From an uncultured Candidatus Poseidoniales archaeon (GTDB taxonomy: Archaea; Thermoplasmatota; Poseidoniia; Poseidoniales; Thalassarchaeaceae), in contig CAJJBW010000007.1 in assembly GCA_905182515.1 (NCBI GenBank), forward strand, positions 81,025 to 139,605: a DNA stretch of 58,581 nt. Direction: 5' to 3'. A program made the position numbers and the translations under genes. Below the pieces are notes generated by a model. The model did not search any database. It had not been told where the DNA came from and saw nothing but the letters and a program-made list of their open reading frames with translations. Shown here piece by piece: positions 18,815-29,573 of the stretch (positions are counted from its first letter, which is position 1; each line of letters opens with the position of its first letter).

Positions 18815-20470
18815 ATGAAGTATGTAGTTGTCACCGGTGGAGTATTGTCAGGACTAGGGAAAGGAGTTACTGCAAGTAGCATAGGAGTTTTACTAAAATC
18901 TGCAGGATTGCGAGTTACGGCCATCAAAATTGATCCATATGTAAATAGTGACGCTGGAACTATGAGTCCATTTGAACATGGAGAAGTTTTCGTATTAGAC
19001 GACGGCGGAGAAGCTGACCTAGATCTTGGCAATTATGAGAGATTTTTAGATATTTCACTCTCAAAAGATAATAATATTACTACCGGTAAAGTTTATTCGT
19101 CAGTGATAGAAAAGGAAAGGAGGGGCGATTATTTAGGAAAAACTGTTCAAGTTGTCCCTCATATAACTGATGAGATTCAAAATTGGATCGAAAGAGTTGC
19201 ATGCGTTTCAAGTGATAGTAGTAGTTTACCTCCAGATGCTTGTGTTATTGAGCTTGGAGGAACTGTGGGGGATATAGAAAGTGCCCCTTTTGTTGAGTCT
19301 TTAAGGCAGTTTCAATTTAGAGTTGGTAGGGAAAATATATGCTTTGTCCATGTTAGTTTAGTTCCAGTAATGGGTCCAGTAGGTGAACAAAAAACCAAAC
19401 CTACTCAACATACTGTAAAGGAACTTAGAGGACTCGGGATAATCCCAGATATCCTAGTTTGTCGTTCTGAAGTTCCACTTATTGATGAGACGCGTGAAAA
19501 ATTATCAGCTTTTTGCCATGTCTCTCCTGAAGCAGTCATCTCTGCCCATGATGTAGTAAATATATATCATGTGCCAATTATGATGGATAAGCAAGGAGTT
19601 AGTAAGTTATTATCTAATAAACTTAATTTTAAATTAAAAAAAGATAGGAAATTATTAGATGATTGGGAAATTATGGCCAATCATGTTAACTCATTGGAAG
19701 AAATAGTAACTATCGCAATGGTGGGCAAATACACTGGATTATCTGATTCATATCTTAGTGTCATTAAGGCATTACAACATTCATCCTATAGCGTAGGTAG
19801 GAAATTAATTATCGATTGGATAGAATCGAATAATCTCGAGGACGAAGTAAAGGTTTCTAATCCTGAATTGTATGAAGATTCTTGGAGAATGCTCAAGGAG
19901 GCTGATGGGATATTAGTTCCCGGAGGATTTGGCAGTAGAGGTATTGAAGGTAAAATTAAGGCTGCAAAATACGCTAGAGAAAATAAAGTTCCTTATCTTG
20001 GCGTCTGCTTAGGCTTGCAAATTGCAACAATTGAATTTTGCAGAAATGTGCTAGGAATAGAAAATGCTAATTCGGCTGAATTTGCAGAAGATACTGAAAA
20101 TCCAGTTATTATTTTTATGCCAGAAATATCTAAAACACACATGGGAGGAACTATGAGGCTAGGAACTAAGTCTACACCATTTTTAGTAGATGATTGTAAA
20201 ATTCGTAGATTATATGGTAACAAATCGCATGTAGATGAAAGACACAGGCATAGATATGAAGTAAACCCAGAATTGATAGAAAAAATAGAAAGTGCCGGCT
20301 TAGTGTTTGTTGGCAAAGATGAAACTGGACAGAGATGCGAGATAATGGAATTGAAAAATCATCCATATTATGTTGGAACCCAATATCATCCTGAATTTAA
20401 ATCTCGACCAAATAGACCTAGTCCGCCATTCCTAGGATTACTCAAAGCGGCCTGTGGTATTGAAATTTAA
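18815..20470 (+). CDS. pyrG: CTP synthase
   Basis: Makes CTP from UTP, ATP and glutamine; last step of pyrimidine nucleotide synthesis. The N-terminal amidoligase domain begins [16 protein letters not shown] and contains [15 protein letters not shown] and [11 protein letters not shown]. The C-terminal class I glutaminase domain (from about residue 300) has GGFGSRG, the nucleophile in VCLGLQIA, and the His/Glu pair in QYHPEF. At 551 residues it is complete. The stop codon overlaps that of the convergent kinase gene in the shared sequence TTAA. Confidence 0.97.
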   Translation: MKYVVVTGGVLSGLGKGVTASSIGVLLKSAGLRVTAIKIDPYVNSDAGTMSPFEHGEVFVLDDGGEADLDLGNYERFLDISLSKDNNITTGKVYSSVIEKERRGDYLGKTVQVVPHITDEIQNWIERVACVSSDSSSLPPDACVIELGGTVGDIESAPFVESLRQFQFRVGRENICFVHVSLVPVMGPVGEQKTKPTQHTVKELRGLGIIPDILVCRSEVPLIDETREKLSAFCHVSPEAVISAHDVVNIYHVPIMMDKQGVSKLLSNKLNFKLKKDRKLLDDWEIMANHVNSLEEIVTIAMVGKYTGLSDSYLSVIKALQHSSYSVGRKLIIDWIESNNLEDEVKVSNPELYEDSWRMLKEADGILVPGGFGSRGIEGKIKAAKYARENKVPYLGVCLGLQIATIEFCRNVLGIENANSAEFAEDTENPVIIFMPEISKTHMGGTMRLGTKSTPFLVDDCKIRRLYGNKSHVDERHRHRYEVNPELIEKIESAGLVFVGKDETGQRCEIMELKNHPYYVGTQYHPEFKSRPNRPSPPFLGLLKAACGIEI

Positions 20471-21615
20471 TCTATAGAAACTGGTAATACCCGAGTAGTG
20501 CGATATCCTTGCAAAACTTTCATATAACGCTTTAAAGAAAATTCTTCATCTAATTTTTCGTCGCCAGTTTCGATTCTTAGCCTCCTGACTGTCAAAAGTT
20601 TAGCAGGCGTTACAATTCCAAGTATACTGTTAATTCCGACCTTGCGAATTACTTCTGGAGATAATTGTAAATTTCCCCTCCCAATTAAGAAACCTTGACC
20701 CCCCATAGGAGAAAGTAAAACCGTTGTATCTCCTTCATGATTTGTCAAAACATCAAGAAGTCCTTGCTCATCCAAATCTAGTCCAATTAATTTATTTCCT
20801 AGTGTTGCATCCATTCCAAGTGTGGTTAATTTAAATCCTAAATATTCAGCAATTGTACTAAGAGTACCTCCTGAACCCCATATTATTAATGTATTATCAT
20901 TAACAAGCATTTCTTTAACATGGTCAGATAACCCTTGAATAATTTCTTCTTCTCCACTGGATTCAACTCTTTGTTTGGAGCCTTGCATCCATCGTGGACT
21001 AGAGGGAGTGATGGCTTCAGCATAATGCCGAACAACCCAATCGCCATTTCTGTAAAGTTCTTCATCCAGATCTAAAACTTCGGTGCTGGCTAGCAATAAG
21101 TCCCCTCTTAACCAAGCAGATAGGACTTCAGCTGCAGCTTTGGGAGAAGCAGCAAATGATCCTGAATACATTTTAACACCTGCAGGTACACCTATTACAG
21201 GAGTTTTTGGAATGCCTAAATTATCTAATGCTGCAATTATATCGCGCGTAGTTCCATCGCCTCCAGCATAAATAAGTAAATCTATATCACCAGCAACAAT
21301 TTTCTCTACAGCTAGTAAAGTGTCATTGAAACTTGTAATTCCCTTTGATTCATGTACTTCAGCAACCGAACCTATGTTGACATTTTTTGGGAACCATTCT
21401 GTACCCATTCTACCTTGGCTTGTTATCCAGGTTATTTCATCGAATGGTCCACGATAAAGAGTTGAAAAATGATTTAAAAATGATGCCATGCGCGGCCCTG
21501 ACCTATCATCTGCACCCAATGACCTGGCTAAACTTGCCTTACCATCTGAGCCTTTCAAGCCAAGTTTTCCGCCTAAACCTGCATCTGGATTTACAATCAG
21601 CCCTAACCTAACCAC
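20467..21615 (-). CDS. ATP-NAD kinase / AcoX-like kinase
   Basis: A 382-residue member of the NAD kinase/diacylglycerol kinase superfamily. The N-terminal [14 protein letters not shown] and the catalytic [15 protein letters not shown] motif are clear. [13 protein letters not shown] follows as in the archaeal AcoX-like branch, and [14 protein letters not shown] appears in the C-terminal half. Likely role is phosphorylation of NAD to NADP, but members of this branch have few tested functions and another small-molecule substrate is possible. The start is a GTG at 21615; no ATG lies near the first strand of the fold. It is divergent from carbamate kinase. Confidence 0.85.
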   Translation of the reverse strand: MVRLGLIVNPDAGLGGKLGLKGSDGKASLARSLGADDRSGPRMASFLNHFSTLYRGPFDEITWITSQGRMGTEWFPKNVNIGSVAEVHESKGITSFNDTLLAVEKIVAGDIDLLIYAGGDGTTRDIIAALDNLGIPKTPVIGVPAGVKMYSGSFAASPKAAAEVLSAWLRGDLLLASTEVLDLDEELYRNGDWVVRHYAEAITPSSPRWMQGSKQRVESSGEEEIIQGLSDHVKEMLVNDNTLIIWGSGGTLSTIAEYLGFKLTTLGMDATLGNKLIGLDLDEQGLLDVLTNHEGDTTVLLSPMGGQGFLIGRGNLQLSPEVIRKVGINSILGIVTPAKLLTVRRLRIETGDEKLDEEFSLKRYMKVLQGYRTTRVLPVSID

Positions 21616-21668
21616 ATCCTGCGGTAGGGATGGTCGTTATTATCGCTACATACCCTCTCGGCCACAAT

Positions 21669-22577
21669 ATGAGAGTGGTGGTGGCGCTTGGAGGGAATGC
21701 CCTCCTACGTAGAGGGGAGGCTATGACATCGGAAAATCAACGTAAAAACGTAAAAATAGCAGCAAAGTCTATTGCGCCATTGATTGGAGATTACCAGGTT
21801 GTGATAACTCATGGAAATGGCCCACAAGTTGGTCTTTTATCACTACAATCTGCAGCATACAAAGAAGTCAAAGAATACCCTCTAGACATATTAGGTGCCC
21901 AAACAGAAGGCATGATTGGATATATGATTGAGCAGGAACTTGGTAATTTACTTCCTATTGAAGTACCTTTTGCTACGATTCTAACAATGGTTGAAGTTGA
22001 TCCTGAAGACCCTGCATTTGACATGCCGACTAAACCTATTGGACCGATATATACTGAACAAGAAGCAAACAAATTAGCAAGAGATAGGGGCTGGAGCATA
22101 GCAAAAGATGGCGAAAGTTGGAGGAGAACTGTGCCATCTCCTATTCCTCAAAGAATTTTTGAATTAAGGCCTATACACTGGTTATTAGAAAAAGGGACAG
22201 TAGTAATATGTGCAGGAGGAGGAGGGATACCAACTATGTATCAAAAAGATGGAACATTGAAAGGCGTAGAAGCAGTTATTGATAAAGATAGGGCTAGTGC
22301 TTTATTAGCCACTCAACTTAATGCTAGGGTTTTGATTTTAGCAACTGATGCCGATGGAGTTTATCTTGATTGGGGTACTGAAAATGCACTAAAATTAGAT
22401 AAGGTAACACCCGATGAAATGAAAAATTATGTTTTCGAGCCAGGTTCCATGGGCCCTAAAGTTGAAGCAGCATGTGATTTCGTAAATAGGACCGGTGAAA
22501 GGGCAGTAATAGGTTCCTTGTCGGATCTAGAAAAAATGATTACTGGAGAGGCTGGGACTCAATTTGTATTACGTTAA
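21669..22577 (+). CDS. arcC: Carbamate kinase
   Basis: Transfers phosphate between carbamoyl phosphate and ADP. The fold begins [16 protein letters not shown] and continues with [36 protein letters not shown] and a C-terminal [13 protein letters not shown], all typical of ArcC. The open frame extends to 21630, but homology begins at MRVVVALGG, so I use the ATG at 21669 (302 residues, normal length). No arginine deiminase or ornithine carbamoyltransferase is in the window, so it may make carbamoyl phosphate or recover ATP from purine or agmatine-derived carbamoyl compounds. PyrG nearby is the only other pyrimidine-related gene. Confidence 0.94.
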   Translation: MRVVVALGGNALLRRGEAMTSENQRKNVKIAAKSIAPLIGDYQVVITHGNGPQVGLLSLQSAAYKEVKEYPLDILGAQTEGMIGYMIEQELGNLLPIEVPFATILTMVEVDPEDPAFDMPTKPIGPIYTEQEANKLARDRGWSIAKDGESWRRTVPSPIPQRIFELRPIHWLLEKGTVVICAGGGGIPTMYQKDGTLKGVEAVIDKDRASALLATQLNARVLILATDADGVYLDWGTENALKLDKVTPDEMKNYVFEPGSMGPKVEAACDFVNRTGERAVIGSLSDLEKMITGEAGTQFVLR

Positions 22578-22653
22578 TCGACACTTTTGATGGTGATTTC
22601 TATGAATGTCTTCATAGGATGAATCTTTCACGCCAACATTAGAGGTGCAGACC

Positions 22654-24603
22654 ATGTCAATGATAAAGGTTGAAATTGATGGCAATGAAACTCGCGAATA
22701 CGAAACTGGAATTACTGCTGGCGATGTCATCAAAGATGTATATGGGCGTAAATCTGGCTGTGTAGCAGTGCTAGTAAATGGAATTGAAAAAGATTTGTCT
22801 GAAAACTTAAATTTGGGCTGTGTAGTTGAATCCATTAATGGAGAATCTGAGGCCGGCTTGTACATCCTAAGGCATTCGTGTGCCCATCTATTAGCTCAAG
22901 CTGTAACTCAATTGTTTCCTGAAGCTAAACCGACAATAGGGCCTCCAATTGATCATGGATTTTACTATGATTTTTATATGGATTCAATAGGTGATGGAGA
23001 ATTAAAGGAAATAGAAAATAAAATGAAAGAAATTATGAAACTGAATTTACCAATCATAAGGGAAGAACATTCAAATGAATCATTGAGAGATATGTTTAAT
23101 AATAATCATTTCAAAATAGAAATTATAGATGAAAAATTAGGCCAAGAATCTGGATCAACTGCATACAGACAGGGCGATTTTTTGGATTTATGTAGAGGGC
23201 CACATGTTTCCACTACATCTCAATTAAGATGGTTTAAATTAACAAGCACTAGTCAAGCTTATTGGCGTGCTGACTCAAAAAAGGAGTCTTTGATCAGAAT
23301 TTATGGGATGTGTTATGCCACAAAAGAAGGACTGAAAAATAGAGAAAGGCAACTGCAAGAAGCAGCAAAAAGAGATCATAAAAAAATAGGTAAAGAAATG
23401 GAACTCTATATGATTAACGAAATGATAGGCAGAGGATTACCGGTATGGCTTCCAAATGGAGAGATTCTGAAATCATCAATTGAAAAATTTGCATTAGAAA
23501 CTGAAGATTCATATGAATATCAAAGAGTTACTACACCAGTATTGGGTAAGAAAGAACTCTTTGAGGCAAGTGGCCATTTACCTCACTATGCAGAAGGGAT
23601 GTACCCCCCAATGGAGATGGATGATGGCATATATTACCTTAAGGCAATGAATTGCCCTATGCATCACTTAGTATACAGTAATAAAAAGCGTTCATATCGA
23701 GATTTGCCTCTTAGAATTGCCGAATATGGTACAGTTTATAGAAATGAATTATCTGGAGCTTTGACTGGATTATTAAGAGTGCGAATGTTATCAATGAATG
23801 ATGCACATATTTATTGTACACTAGATCAGGTTGCTGAAGAATTTGCTAATAATATTAAAATGGTTCAGGACTATTATTCAACTTTTGGATTTAAAAATTA
23901 TTATTTTAGATTATCTTTATGGGATCCCGATAATACTGAAAAATATATAGATCAACCTAAAAATTGGGAAGAGACACAGAATCATCTGAGAAAAATACTA
24001 GATGATTTAGAAGTTCCTTATGAAGAAAGCATAGGCGAAGCAGCATTTTATGGCCCAAAAGTAGACATACAGTTTACAACAGCAATTGGAAGAGAAGAAT
24101 CTATGTCGACAATACAGTTAGATTTTGCTGCCAAGGAACGATTTAGTTTGACATATACTGATGAGACAGGATCTGATAATGGAGAAGTGTTTGTAATACA
24201 TCGGGCACCTCTTTCGACTCATGAAAGATTTGTGGCTTTCTTGACTGAACATTGGTCAGGAAATTTTCCTACTTGGTTATCCCCTATTCAAGTACAGATA
24301 AATACAATTTCTGAAAAACATAAAGAATACGCTAATTATTTGGGGCAAGAACTAAAAAATGCTGGAATTAGAATGAGGATTGATGATTCAGATAATACAA
24401 TAGGTAAGAAAATAAGGATGCATAGGAAAATGCGTCCTGCTTATATGGCAATCATTGGAGATGAAGAAACTGATAATAAAACAGTATCGATTAGGGCCAG
24501 AGATGGAAGGCAACGAAATGGAGTACCGCTCAAACAATTTATCCAAGAAATTTCATCAGAAAATTTTAATCGTGAAACTGAATTGAGTTTGATACCTGAA
24601 TAA
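22654..24603 (+). CDS. thrS: Threonyl-tRNA synthetase, TGS/SAD (bacterial) type
   Basis: Charges tRNA-Thr. Domains in order: TGS (about 1-60), SAD editing domain with HSCAHLLAQAV and CRGPHV, the class II catalytic core with AMNCPMHHL (zinc Cys), RNELSGALTG (motif 2) and IHRAPLSTHERF (motif 3), and a C-terminal anticodon-binding domain ending in KIRMHRKMRPAYMAIIGDEE. This is the bacterial/eukaryotic architecture; many archaea instead use a D-Tyr-deacylase-like editing domain. GAGGTG ends about 6 bases before the ATG at 22654, preferred over the upstream GTG at 22645. trhO follows 13 bases later on the same strand. Confidence 0.96.
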   Translation: MSMIKVEIDGNETREYETGITAGDVIKDVYGRKSGCVAVLVNGIEKDLSENLNLGCVVESINGESEAGLYILRHSCAHLLAQAVTQLFPEAKPTIGPPIDHGFYYDFYMDSIGDGELKEIENKMKEIMKLNLPIIREEHSNESLRDMFNNNHFKIEIIDEKLGQESGSTAYRQGDFLDLCRGPHVSTTSQLRWFKLTSTSQAYWRADSKKESLIRIYGMCYATKEGLKNRERQLQEAAKRDHKKIGKEMELYMINEMIGRGLPVWLPNGEILKSSIEKFALETEDSYEYQRVTTPVLGKKELFEASGHLPHYAEGMYPPMEMDDGIYYLKAMNCPMHHLVYSNKKRSYRDLPLRIAEYGTVYRNELSGALTGLLRVRMLSMNDAHIYCTLDQVAEEFANNIKMVQDYYSTFGFKNYYFRLSLWDPDNTEKYIDQPKNWEETQNHLRKILDDLEVPYEESIGEAAFYGPKVDIQFTTAIGREESMSTIQLDFAAKERFSLTYTDETGSDNGEVFVIHRAPLSTHERFVAFLTEHWSGNFPTWLSPIQVQINTISEKHKEYANYLGQELKNAGIRMRIDDSDNTIGKKIRMHRKMRPAYMAIIGDEETDNKTVSIRARDGRQRNGVPLKQFIQEISSENFNRETELSLIPE

Positions 24604-24616
24604 TGATATTGATAGT

Positions 24617-25432
24617 ATGATAGTGAATATTGCAGGATATAGATTTGTGGATCTCCACGATCCTGAAGAAATGAAAATACATTTCCTTGAGGAGTGTTTA
24701 GATTTACAATTAAAAGGGACTGTATTATTAAGTTCAAATGGGATAAACTTCTTTGTTGCGGGAACAGAAAGATCGATTGGAGACTATATTAAATTTATAG
24801 AGCAAGATCAGCGTTTGATTGATATACCTCTAAAAAAAAGCTATACCGAATATCAACCTTTTAGAAGAATGATTGTAAAAAAGAAAAAAGAGATAATTTC
24901 ACTTGGCCTAGATAATGTTCGACCTGTTGAACACACGAGTCCTTCAATTAGCCCCAAGGAATTAAAAAAATGGCTAGATGAAAACAGAGACTTTATTTTA
25001 CTTGATACTAGGAATGATTACGAACTACGAGTTGGAACATTTGAAAACTCTGTAAATCTCGAACTTAAGACTTTCAGGGATTTTCCAGACTCTGTCAAAA
25101 ATCTAGAAGAAAATAAATCAAAACCTGTAGTGATGTTCTGTACAGGAGGAATACGGTGTGAAAAGGCGTCTGTAGTAATGGAAAAAGAAGGATGGGAAAA
25201 TGTCTTTCAGCTTGAAGGAGGAATTCTAAATTATTTTGAAGAATGTGGAGGATCATATTGGAATGGTGATTGTTTTGTATTTGATCAAAGAGTTGCAGTT
25301 AATCCTACCCTTAAAGAAACAGAAATTGAAATGTGTTTTATCTGTAGGGAACCATTATCAGTAGATGAGCAAAAATCTGAAGATTATGTAATTTTGAAAC
25401 ATTGTCCTTATTGTAAAAATAAAGATGGTTAG
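24617..25432 (+). CDS. trhO: tRNA uridine(34) hydroxylase TrhO (rhodanese-like)
   Basis: Oxygen-dependent hydroxylase that makes 5-hydroxyuridine at wobble position 34 of certain tRNAs. The N-terminal acylphosphatase-like domain carries LKGTVLLSSNGINFFVAGT. The central rhodanese domain has LLDTRNDYELRVGTF and the catalytic loop MFCTGGIRCEKAS. The C-terminal zinc-type CxxC pairs are MCFICREP and HCPYCKNK. At 271 residues it is slightly shorter than bacterial YceA but has all three parts. Its place directly after thrS suggests joint expression for tRNA maturation and charging. TrhO is best known from bacteria; oxygen use fits a surface-ocean organism. Confidence 0.9.
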   Translation: MIVNIAGYRFVDLHDPEEMKIHFLEECLDLQLKGTVLLSSNGINFFVAGTERSIGDYIKFIEQDQRLIDIPLKKSYTEYQPFRRMIVKKKKEIISLGLDNVRPVEHTSPSISPKELKKWLDENRDFILLDTRNDYELRVGTFENSVNLELKTFRDFPDSVKNLEENKSKPVVMFCTGGIRCEKASVVMEKEGWENVFQLEGGILNYFEECGGSYWNGDCFVFDQRVAVNPTLKETEIEMCFICREPLSVDEQKSEDYVILKHCPYCKNKDG

Positions 25433-25487
25433 AATCGAATATAATTAAGAGTGTTTATTTGGTTGAATTATTTGGAAATAAAAAAAT

Positions 25488-26510
25488 ATGTCAGAAGAAA
25501 CGGATATTGAGCAAATCTCAGATGAAGAGATTACCGAATCAATGCTAGTTTCATCTCGTTCAATAGTTAGAACATGTATGGAAATTAGGAATCATGAAGA
25601 TGTTTTAGTAGTTACAGATACAGAAATGTCTGAAATAGGAAGATCGCTATATGAGGCCGCATCTGAAGTGACAGATAGAGTCCTTCTAATTATGATGCCT
25701 ACAACCTTTAAATTAGGGAATGAGCCACCTAGTCCAGTAGCAGATTTAATGCGACGAGTCAGAGTAGTGCTTATCGCAACAAAAGATTCTTTGACGCATA
25801 CAAAGGCAAGAATTAATGCTTCTAAAGCTGGAGTCAGGATAGCATCTATGCCTGGGATAAGCAAAAGTATGTTCATCTCAGGAGGTATGACTGCTGATTA
25901 TAATGCGTTACAGCGTGAAATCTCGGCAATGAATTCTATATTTAGAAGACGCAGAGAAGTTCATGTCACATCTCCATCTGGAACTGAAGTTAAATTTACA
26001 ACTGGAAATAGATGGATTTTAGAGGATAATGGGATATGTAACCGCCCTGGGCAAGTTACTAATCTTCCTGCTGGAAGGATATTTGTACTCCCCAAGGAAG
26101 GTACGATGAATGGCAAAATAGTATTTGATGGTTCATGGGAAGGAAAAATATTAGATGATTTTATTGAATTTACTATCGTTGATGGTTTAATTACAAAAAT
26201 TGATGGCCCACAGGAAATAAAAGATATTTTTGAAATTCCACAAAATAGTAGGCGTGGATTAGAAGTAGATTTAATAAAAACAGTGGCAGAGTTCGGCTTT
26301 GGAATGAATTCGAGGGCAAAAATAGTAGGAAATAAACTTGAAGATCAAGTAGTAAGGGGGAGTTCATATTTTAGCTTTGGAGACAATATTGCCCTTGGAG
26401 GGAATGCCCATGTCGGTTTTCAAATGAGGGGCGTGGTAACAAAATCAACTGTTCGGTTGGAAGATGTAGATTTAGTATTAGAAGGGAAGATAATTGCACG
26501 TAAGAGATGA
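25488..26510 (+). CDS. M29-like leucyl aminopeptidase (aminopeptidase T family)
   Basis: A 340-residue protein resembling the archaeal aminopeptidase T/AmpS family, metal-dependent and probably cytoplasmic. The N-terminal half is a Rossmann-like domain with RTCMEIRNHEDVLVVTD and VLIATKDSLTHTKAR. The C-terminal half has RNRPGQ-like CNRPGQVTNLPAG, SRRGLEVD, AEFGFGMN and FSFGDNIALGGNAHVGF, which line up with the metal-ligand segments of M29 enzymes. The same fold includes 2,5-dihydroxypyridine dioxygenases, so the activity is inferred. The stop codon overlaps the context of the next gene start (TPK, 5 bases later); the two are an operon. Confidence 0.8.
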   Translation: MSEETDIEQISDEEITESMLVSSRSIVRTCMEIRNHEDVLVVTDTEMSEIGRSLYEAASEVTDRVLLIMMPTTFKLGNEPPSPVADLMRRVRVVLIATKDSLTHTKARINASKAGVRIASMPGISKSMFISGGMTADYNALQREISAMNSIFRRRREVHVTSPSGTEVKFTTGNRWILEDNGICNRPGQVTNLPAGRIFVLPKEGTMNGKIVFDGSWEGKILDDFIEFTIVDGLITKIDGPQEIKDIFEIPQNSRRGLEVDLIKTVAEFGFGMNSRAKIVGNKLEDQVVRGSSYFSFGDNIALGGNAHVGFQMRGVVTKSTVRLEDVDLVLEGKIIARKR

Positions 26511-26515
26511 TGATT

Positions 26516-27127
26516 ATGTCAAAGGCAGTATTATGGTGTAATGGAGATATTCCATCAATAGGGCTTGTAAAAAGTCTTATTGACGATAATGTGCCAGTAT
26601 TTGGCATTGATGGAGGCGCTGATATAGCCAAGTTAATGAAAATAGAAATTAAAAGTGTAATAGGCGATTTAGATTCTGTAGATATTGTAAAATGGGAAAA
26701 TAAAACCAAACAAATAGTCAATCAAGAAATGAGTGATTTAGGAAAATCAATAAATTATTTATTAGAAAATGGAATGAAAGAAGTAGACATACTAGGCATT
26801 GATGGAGGTAGCCCGGAGCATATTTTAGCAATATGGGGAAATTTAGCTGAATTATCTGGCAACATAAAGATAAGACTACATCACGAATTTAGGATAACTG
26901 AAAGGATACATCCAAATGAAGGCCAATTTGAAATATTCATAGACAAGGATGAGGAATTTTCTATTTTCGCATTGACTCCTTGTAAAAAATTATATCTTAA
27001 AGGGTCAAAATGGGAAATAAAAGGAAATGAGTTAGGATTATCAAGTATAGGATTACATAACGTAGGACTTGGAAATAAGATATCCATAATTGCAGATGGA
27101 ATAATCGCATTGATAACAAAAAGGTAG
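26516..27127 (+). CDS. Thiamine pyrophosphokinase-like protein
   Basis: Transfers pyrophosphate from ATP to thiamine to give the cofactor TPP. The 203-residue protein has the family hallmarks FGIDGGADIAKLM, VIGDLDSVD, a DLGKSINYLLENG block (usually DxxKA) and VDILGIDGGSPEHILA (usually GxxGGRxDH); the Arg-Asp of the last motif is replaced by Ser-Pro, so substrate preference may differ. The C-terminal part forms the beta domain, ending LHNVGLGNKISI. Start at ATG 26516, preferred over 26507, which lies inside the previous stop region. Convergent with the AI-2E transporter gene, one base apart. Confidence 0.82.
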   Translation: MSKAVLWCNGDIPSIGLVKSLIDDNVPVFGIDGGADIAKLMKIEIKSVIGDLDSVDIVKWENKTKQIVNQEMSDLGKSINYLLENGMKEVDILGIDGGSPEHILAIWGNLAELSGNIKIRLHHEFRITERIHPNEGQFEIFIDKDEEFSIFALTPCKKLYLKGSKWEIKGNELGLSSIGLHNVGLGNKISIIADGIIALITKR

Positions 27128-27128
27128 A

Positions 27129-28178
27129 TTATTCTTCCCTTGGATTCATAGAAAGCATCATTGCTATTGGTTTAGTACGAGGATCACTTTCTAATGCTAA
27201 CTTCATAATTACAGCTAAAGGAACTCCTAAAACCATTCCTAAAACACCCCAAGCCCAACCCCAAAATGCCACAAGAAGCAAGAGGACGATTGGAGACATG
27301 TCCAGCCTCTTACCAGCCAATAGTGGTTCAACTATACCCCCCCACAATTGTTGGTTTGCAATAAGAAGGAAGAGTAACAAAAATGCAGAACCTGGGGATA
27401 GGATAATTAAACCCAATAACATTGGAGGAATTATAGATATTAAAGCGCCAACATAAGGTATAAAATCCATCATAAAAGTAATTGAAGCCCATAAAAACCA
27501 TCCTGGAATGCCATAAAAATAAAGAATTATTGCTACAATAATAGCTTGACCGAATGCTACAGTAGCCCTTGTCAAAACATACATATTGATGCTTTCAGAT
27601 GAGGCTGAGGCTAGTTTTGTTATTTTATCGGCATCTTCAGGATATGCTGCCTTGATGCGCTTAGGAAGTGTTTCTGATTCTAATATAATAAATAAGAGAA
27701 AAATCAGAACAGTTATCGAACCAACAGTAAAGGATGCTAATGATCCAACTAGTCCTGTGGCAAAGATTTCAATTTTCTCAACAGTGATTAGATCAATGAG
27801 AGCAGGGGTATCAAAAGAAATGCCCCAAATTATATCGTTATTCTCAAACCATAATAATTTACTACTTAATTTTTCAGAAAGATAGGGTACTTCATCAGTA
27901 AAAGTTTGAAGATTGGAGAAAAGTACATTAGAAACTACGAGTAAAATTCCTATAACTATTGAAACAAACGCCCCATATGCTAAAAATGGATGGCCGCCAA
28001 TTTTTTCCTCTAACCATTGTGCAGGTGGCCTAATTAAAAAGAATAATAGAATTGCAACAACCAGTGGTTGAATTATTGACTCAAGGTTTTTAATTGCTAA
28101 TACCGAAATAAATAAAATAATAGCAATATTAGAGGCAGTATTAAATTTAAGTTTTCCTAACTTAGCCCGTTCTCCCAT
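27129..28178 (-). CDS. AI-2E/PerM-family membrane transporter
   Basis: A 349-residue protein with about eight membrane segments in the family layout: two near the N-terminus (IAIILFISVLAIK, VVAILLFFLIRPP), one after AYGAFVSIVIGILLV, a long loop, then five. Conserved features include the YFYGIPGWFLWASITFMMDFIPYVGALISIIPP segment (positions about 225-260; GIP and DFIPYVG) and the C-terminal PIVLLLLVAFWGWAWGVLGMVLGVPL. Family members export AI-2 or other small molecules or act as Na+/H+ antiporters; the substrate here is unknown. Single gene, divergent from nothing close; GT4 follows upstream on the same strand after about 57 bases. Confidence 0.88.
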   Translation of the reverse strand: MGERAKLGKLKFNTASNIAIILFISVLAIKNLESIIQPLVVAILLFFLIRPPAQWLEEKIGGHPFLAYGAFVSIVIGILLVVSNVLFSNLQTFTDEVPYLSEKLSSKLLWFENNDIIWGISFDTPALIDLITVEKIEIFATGLVGSLASFTVGSITVLIFLLFIILESETLPKRIKAAYPEDADKITKLASASSESINMYVLTRATVAFGQAIIVAIILYFYGIPGWFLWASITFMMDFIPYVGALISIIPPMLLGLIILSPGSAFLLLFLLIANQQLWGGIVEPLLAGKRLDMSPIVLLLLVAFWGWAWGVLGMVLGVPLAVIMKLALESDPRTKPIAMMLSMNPREE

Positions 28179-28235
28179 ATTATCCTCATACTTCGGAGTA
28201 GGACTTTGCCCTCAAGTGTTTCGACGGCAAGATAA

Positions 28236-29468
28236 TCAATTTATGAGTTTTTTATAGATTTTCAAAAAATCATTTGCATTTTTCTTGAATGTAAATTTAT
28301 CAATTACTAAACGACGTCCCGCGATTCCTTTGTCCAGAAGTGATTGTTTGGATTTTAATTCTGATAGAATGGATTCTGAAATAGAATTTATATCACCCAT
28401 AGTAAATAATCCTCCAACACTATCATCTACCATCTCAGGCAGGGGGCCATTGTTGACTGTAACTACAGGAGTTGCTGATGCCATTGCTTCCAATGGAATT
28501 AATCCTTGCCCCTCGTAGTAAGAAGGATAAACTACTAAGTCAGCAGTTCGATATAATGCAGCTAGCTCATCAAATTTCATACTAGATTCAATAAAAACTG
28601 ATCCTTCTAATCCTAATTTTTTAGCCTGCTTTAGTAGCCTAGATTTAAGGCCACCCCTGCCTACAATAACTAAATTAGTATTAGGAGAATTTTCTTTAAC
28701 CTTTGCAAATGATTGTAATAATATTCCAAATCCTTTCCTAGCCACAAGACGCCCTACAGAAAGTAATAGATCAGACTTTTGGCTTACATTATATCTATTA
28801 CGTATTGACTTATCAGTAAGCATTGCATCTTCATCATCCCTGTGTAAAGGAAAGAACATATCAGTATCAACGCCCCAATGTATGACCTCACATTTCCAAT
28901 TTTCAGGGGAGGAATATCTGGCTAAGAAGTCATCTTTAGTTGCATTTGAGTTGGCAACGCAAACATCTGAGAAATTTATTGCTATATTTTCAAAATTAGC
29001 ATACCTATTTGCAGTAAATCTCATGAATAAATCATTAGGGTTTGCCCAAACAGCAGATTCTTTATACTTTGCTGCTAAGAAAAGCCCGTCTCTCTCACCT
29101 AACCATGAGCCATGCAAGGAGGAGACTATGGGTGCTATTTCACCCTTACAAGCTTCAAATTGACGCTTGTCCCAAGATACCATAGGACAGTGCAAATGTA
29201 CTATATCAACAGGATGAAGCGCGTGTAATTCCTTTAATTTTTTAAATGCATACCTTCCATAAGACCTTGTAAATTCCATTGGTATTTTTTTCCATGGGAC
29301 AGTAAGGACTTCGACACCTTCAAGGGCAGGTGCAGTATTTTGTCCATTTCTTGTTATGATAGTTATTTTATGCCCCAAACTGGCTAAAGCTGCGGAAAGA
29401 TGGTACACTGTAGATCCCATTCCTCCCCACCTAGGAGGGTATTCTGACGACAACATTACAACATGCAT
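28236..29468 (-). CDS. Glycosyltransferase family 4
   Basis: Cytoplasmic or membrane-associated GT-B sugar transferase of 410 residues. The N-terminus MLSSEYPPRWGGMGSTVYHL is the GT4 acceptor-domain start with its Gly-rich loop. The C-terminal donor domain contains LLSVGRLVARKGF, LVIVGRGGL and the E-x7-E motif in YYEGQGLIPLEAMASATPVV. No membrane segment is seen. It probably adds a sugar from a nucleotide donor to a lipid- or protein-linked glycan. It diverges from the GT2 gene, so the two may work in the same surface-glycan pathway; donor and acceptor are not readable from sequence. Confidence 0.92.
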   Translation of the reverse strand: MHVVMLSSEYPPRWGGMGSTVYHLSAALASLGHKITIITRNGQNTAPALEGVEVLTVPWKKIPMEFTRSYGRYAFKKLKELHALHPVDIVHLHCPMVSWDKRQFEACKGEIAPIVSSLHGSWLGERDGLFLAAKYKESAVWANPNDLFMRFTANRYANFENIAINFSDVCVANSNATKDDFLARYSSPENWKCEVIHWGVDTDMFFPLHRDDEDAMLTDKSIRNRYNVSQKSDLLLSVGRLVARKGFGILLQSFAKVKENSPNTNLVIVGRGGLKSRLLKQAKKLGLEGSVFIESSMKFDELAALYRTADLVVYPSYYEGQGLIPLEAMASATPVVTVNNGPLPEMVDDSVGGLFTMGDINSISESILSELKSKQSLLDKGIAGRRLVIDKFTFKKNANDFLKIYKKLIN

Positions 29469-29573
29469 GGTAAGACCTTACAATGTCCTAGTCTGTATTC
29501 TTTCAAGATAATATTGGTAATTAGTCAATAGTATCATTCAAAATAGATGGCTTGTTCCGATGAAGTGATAATT

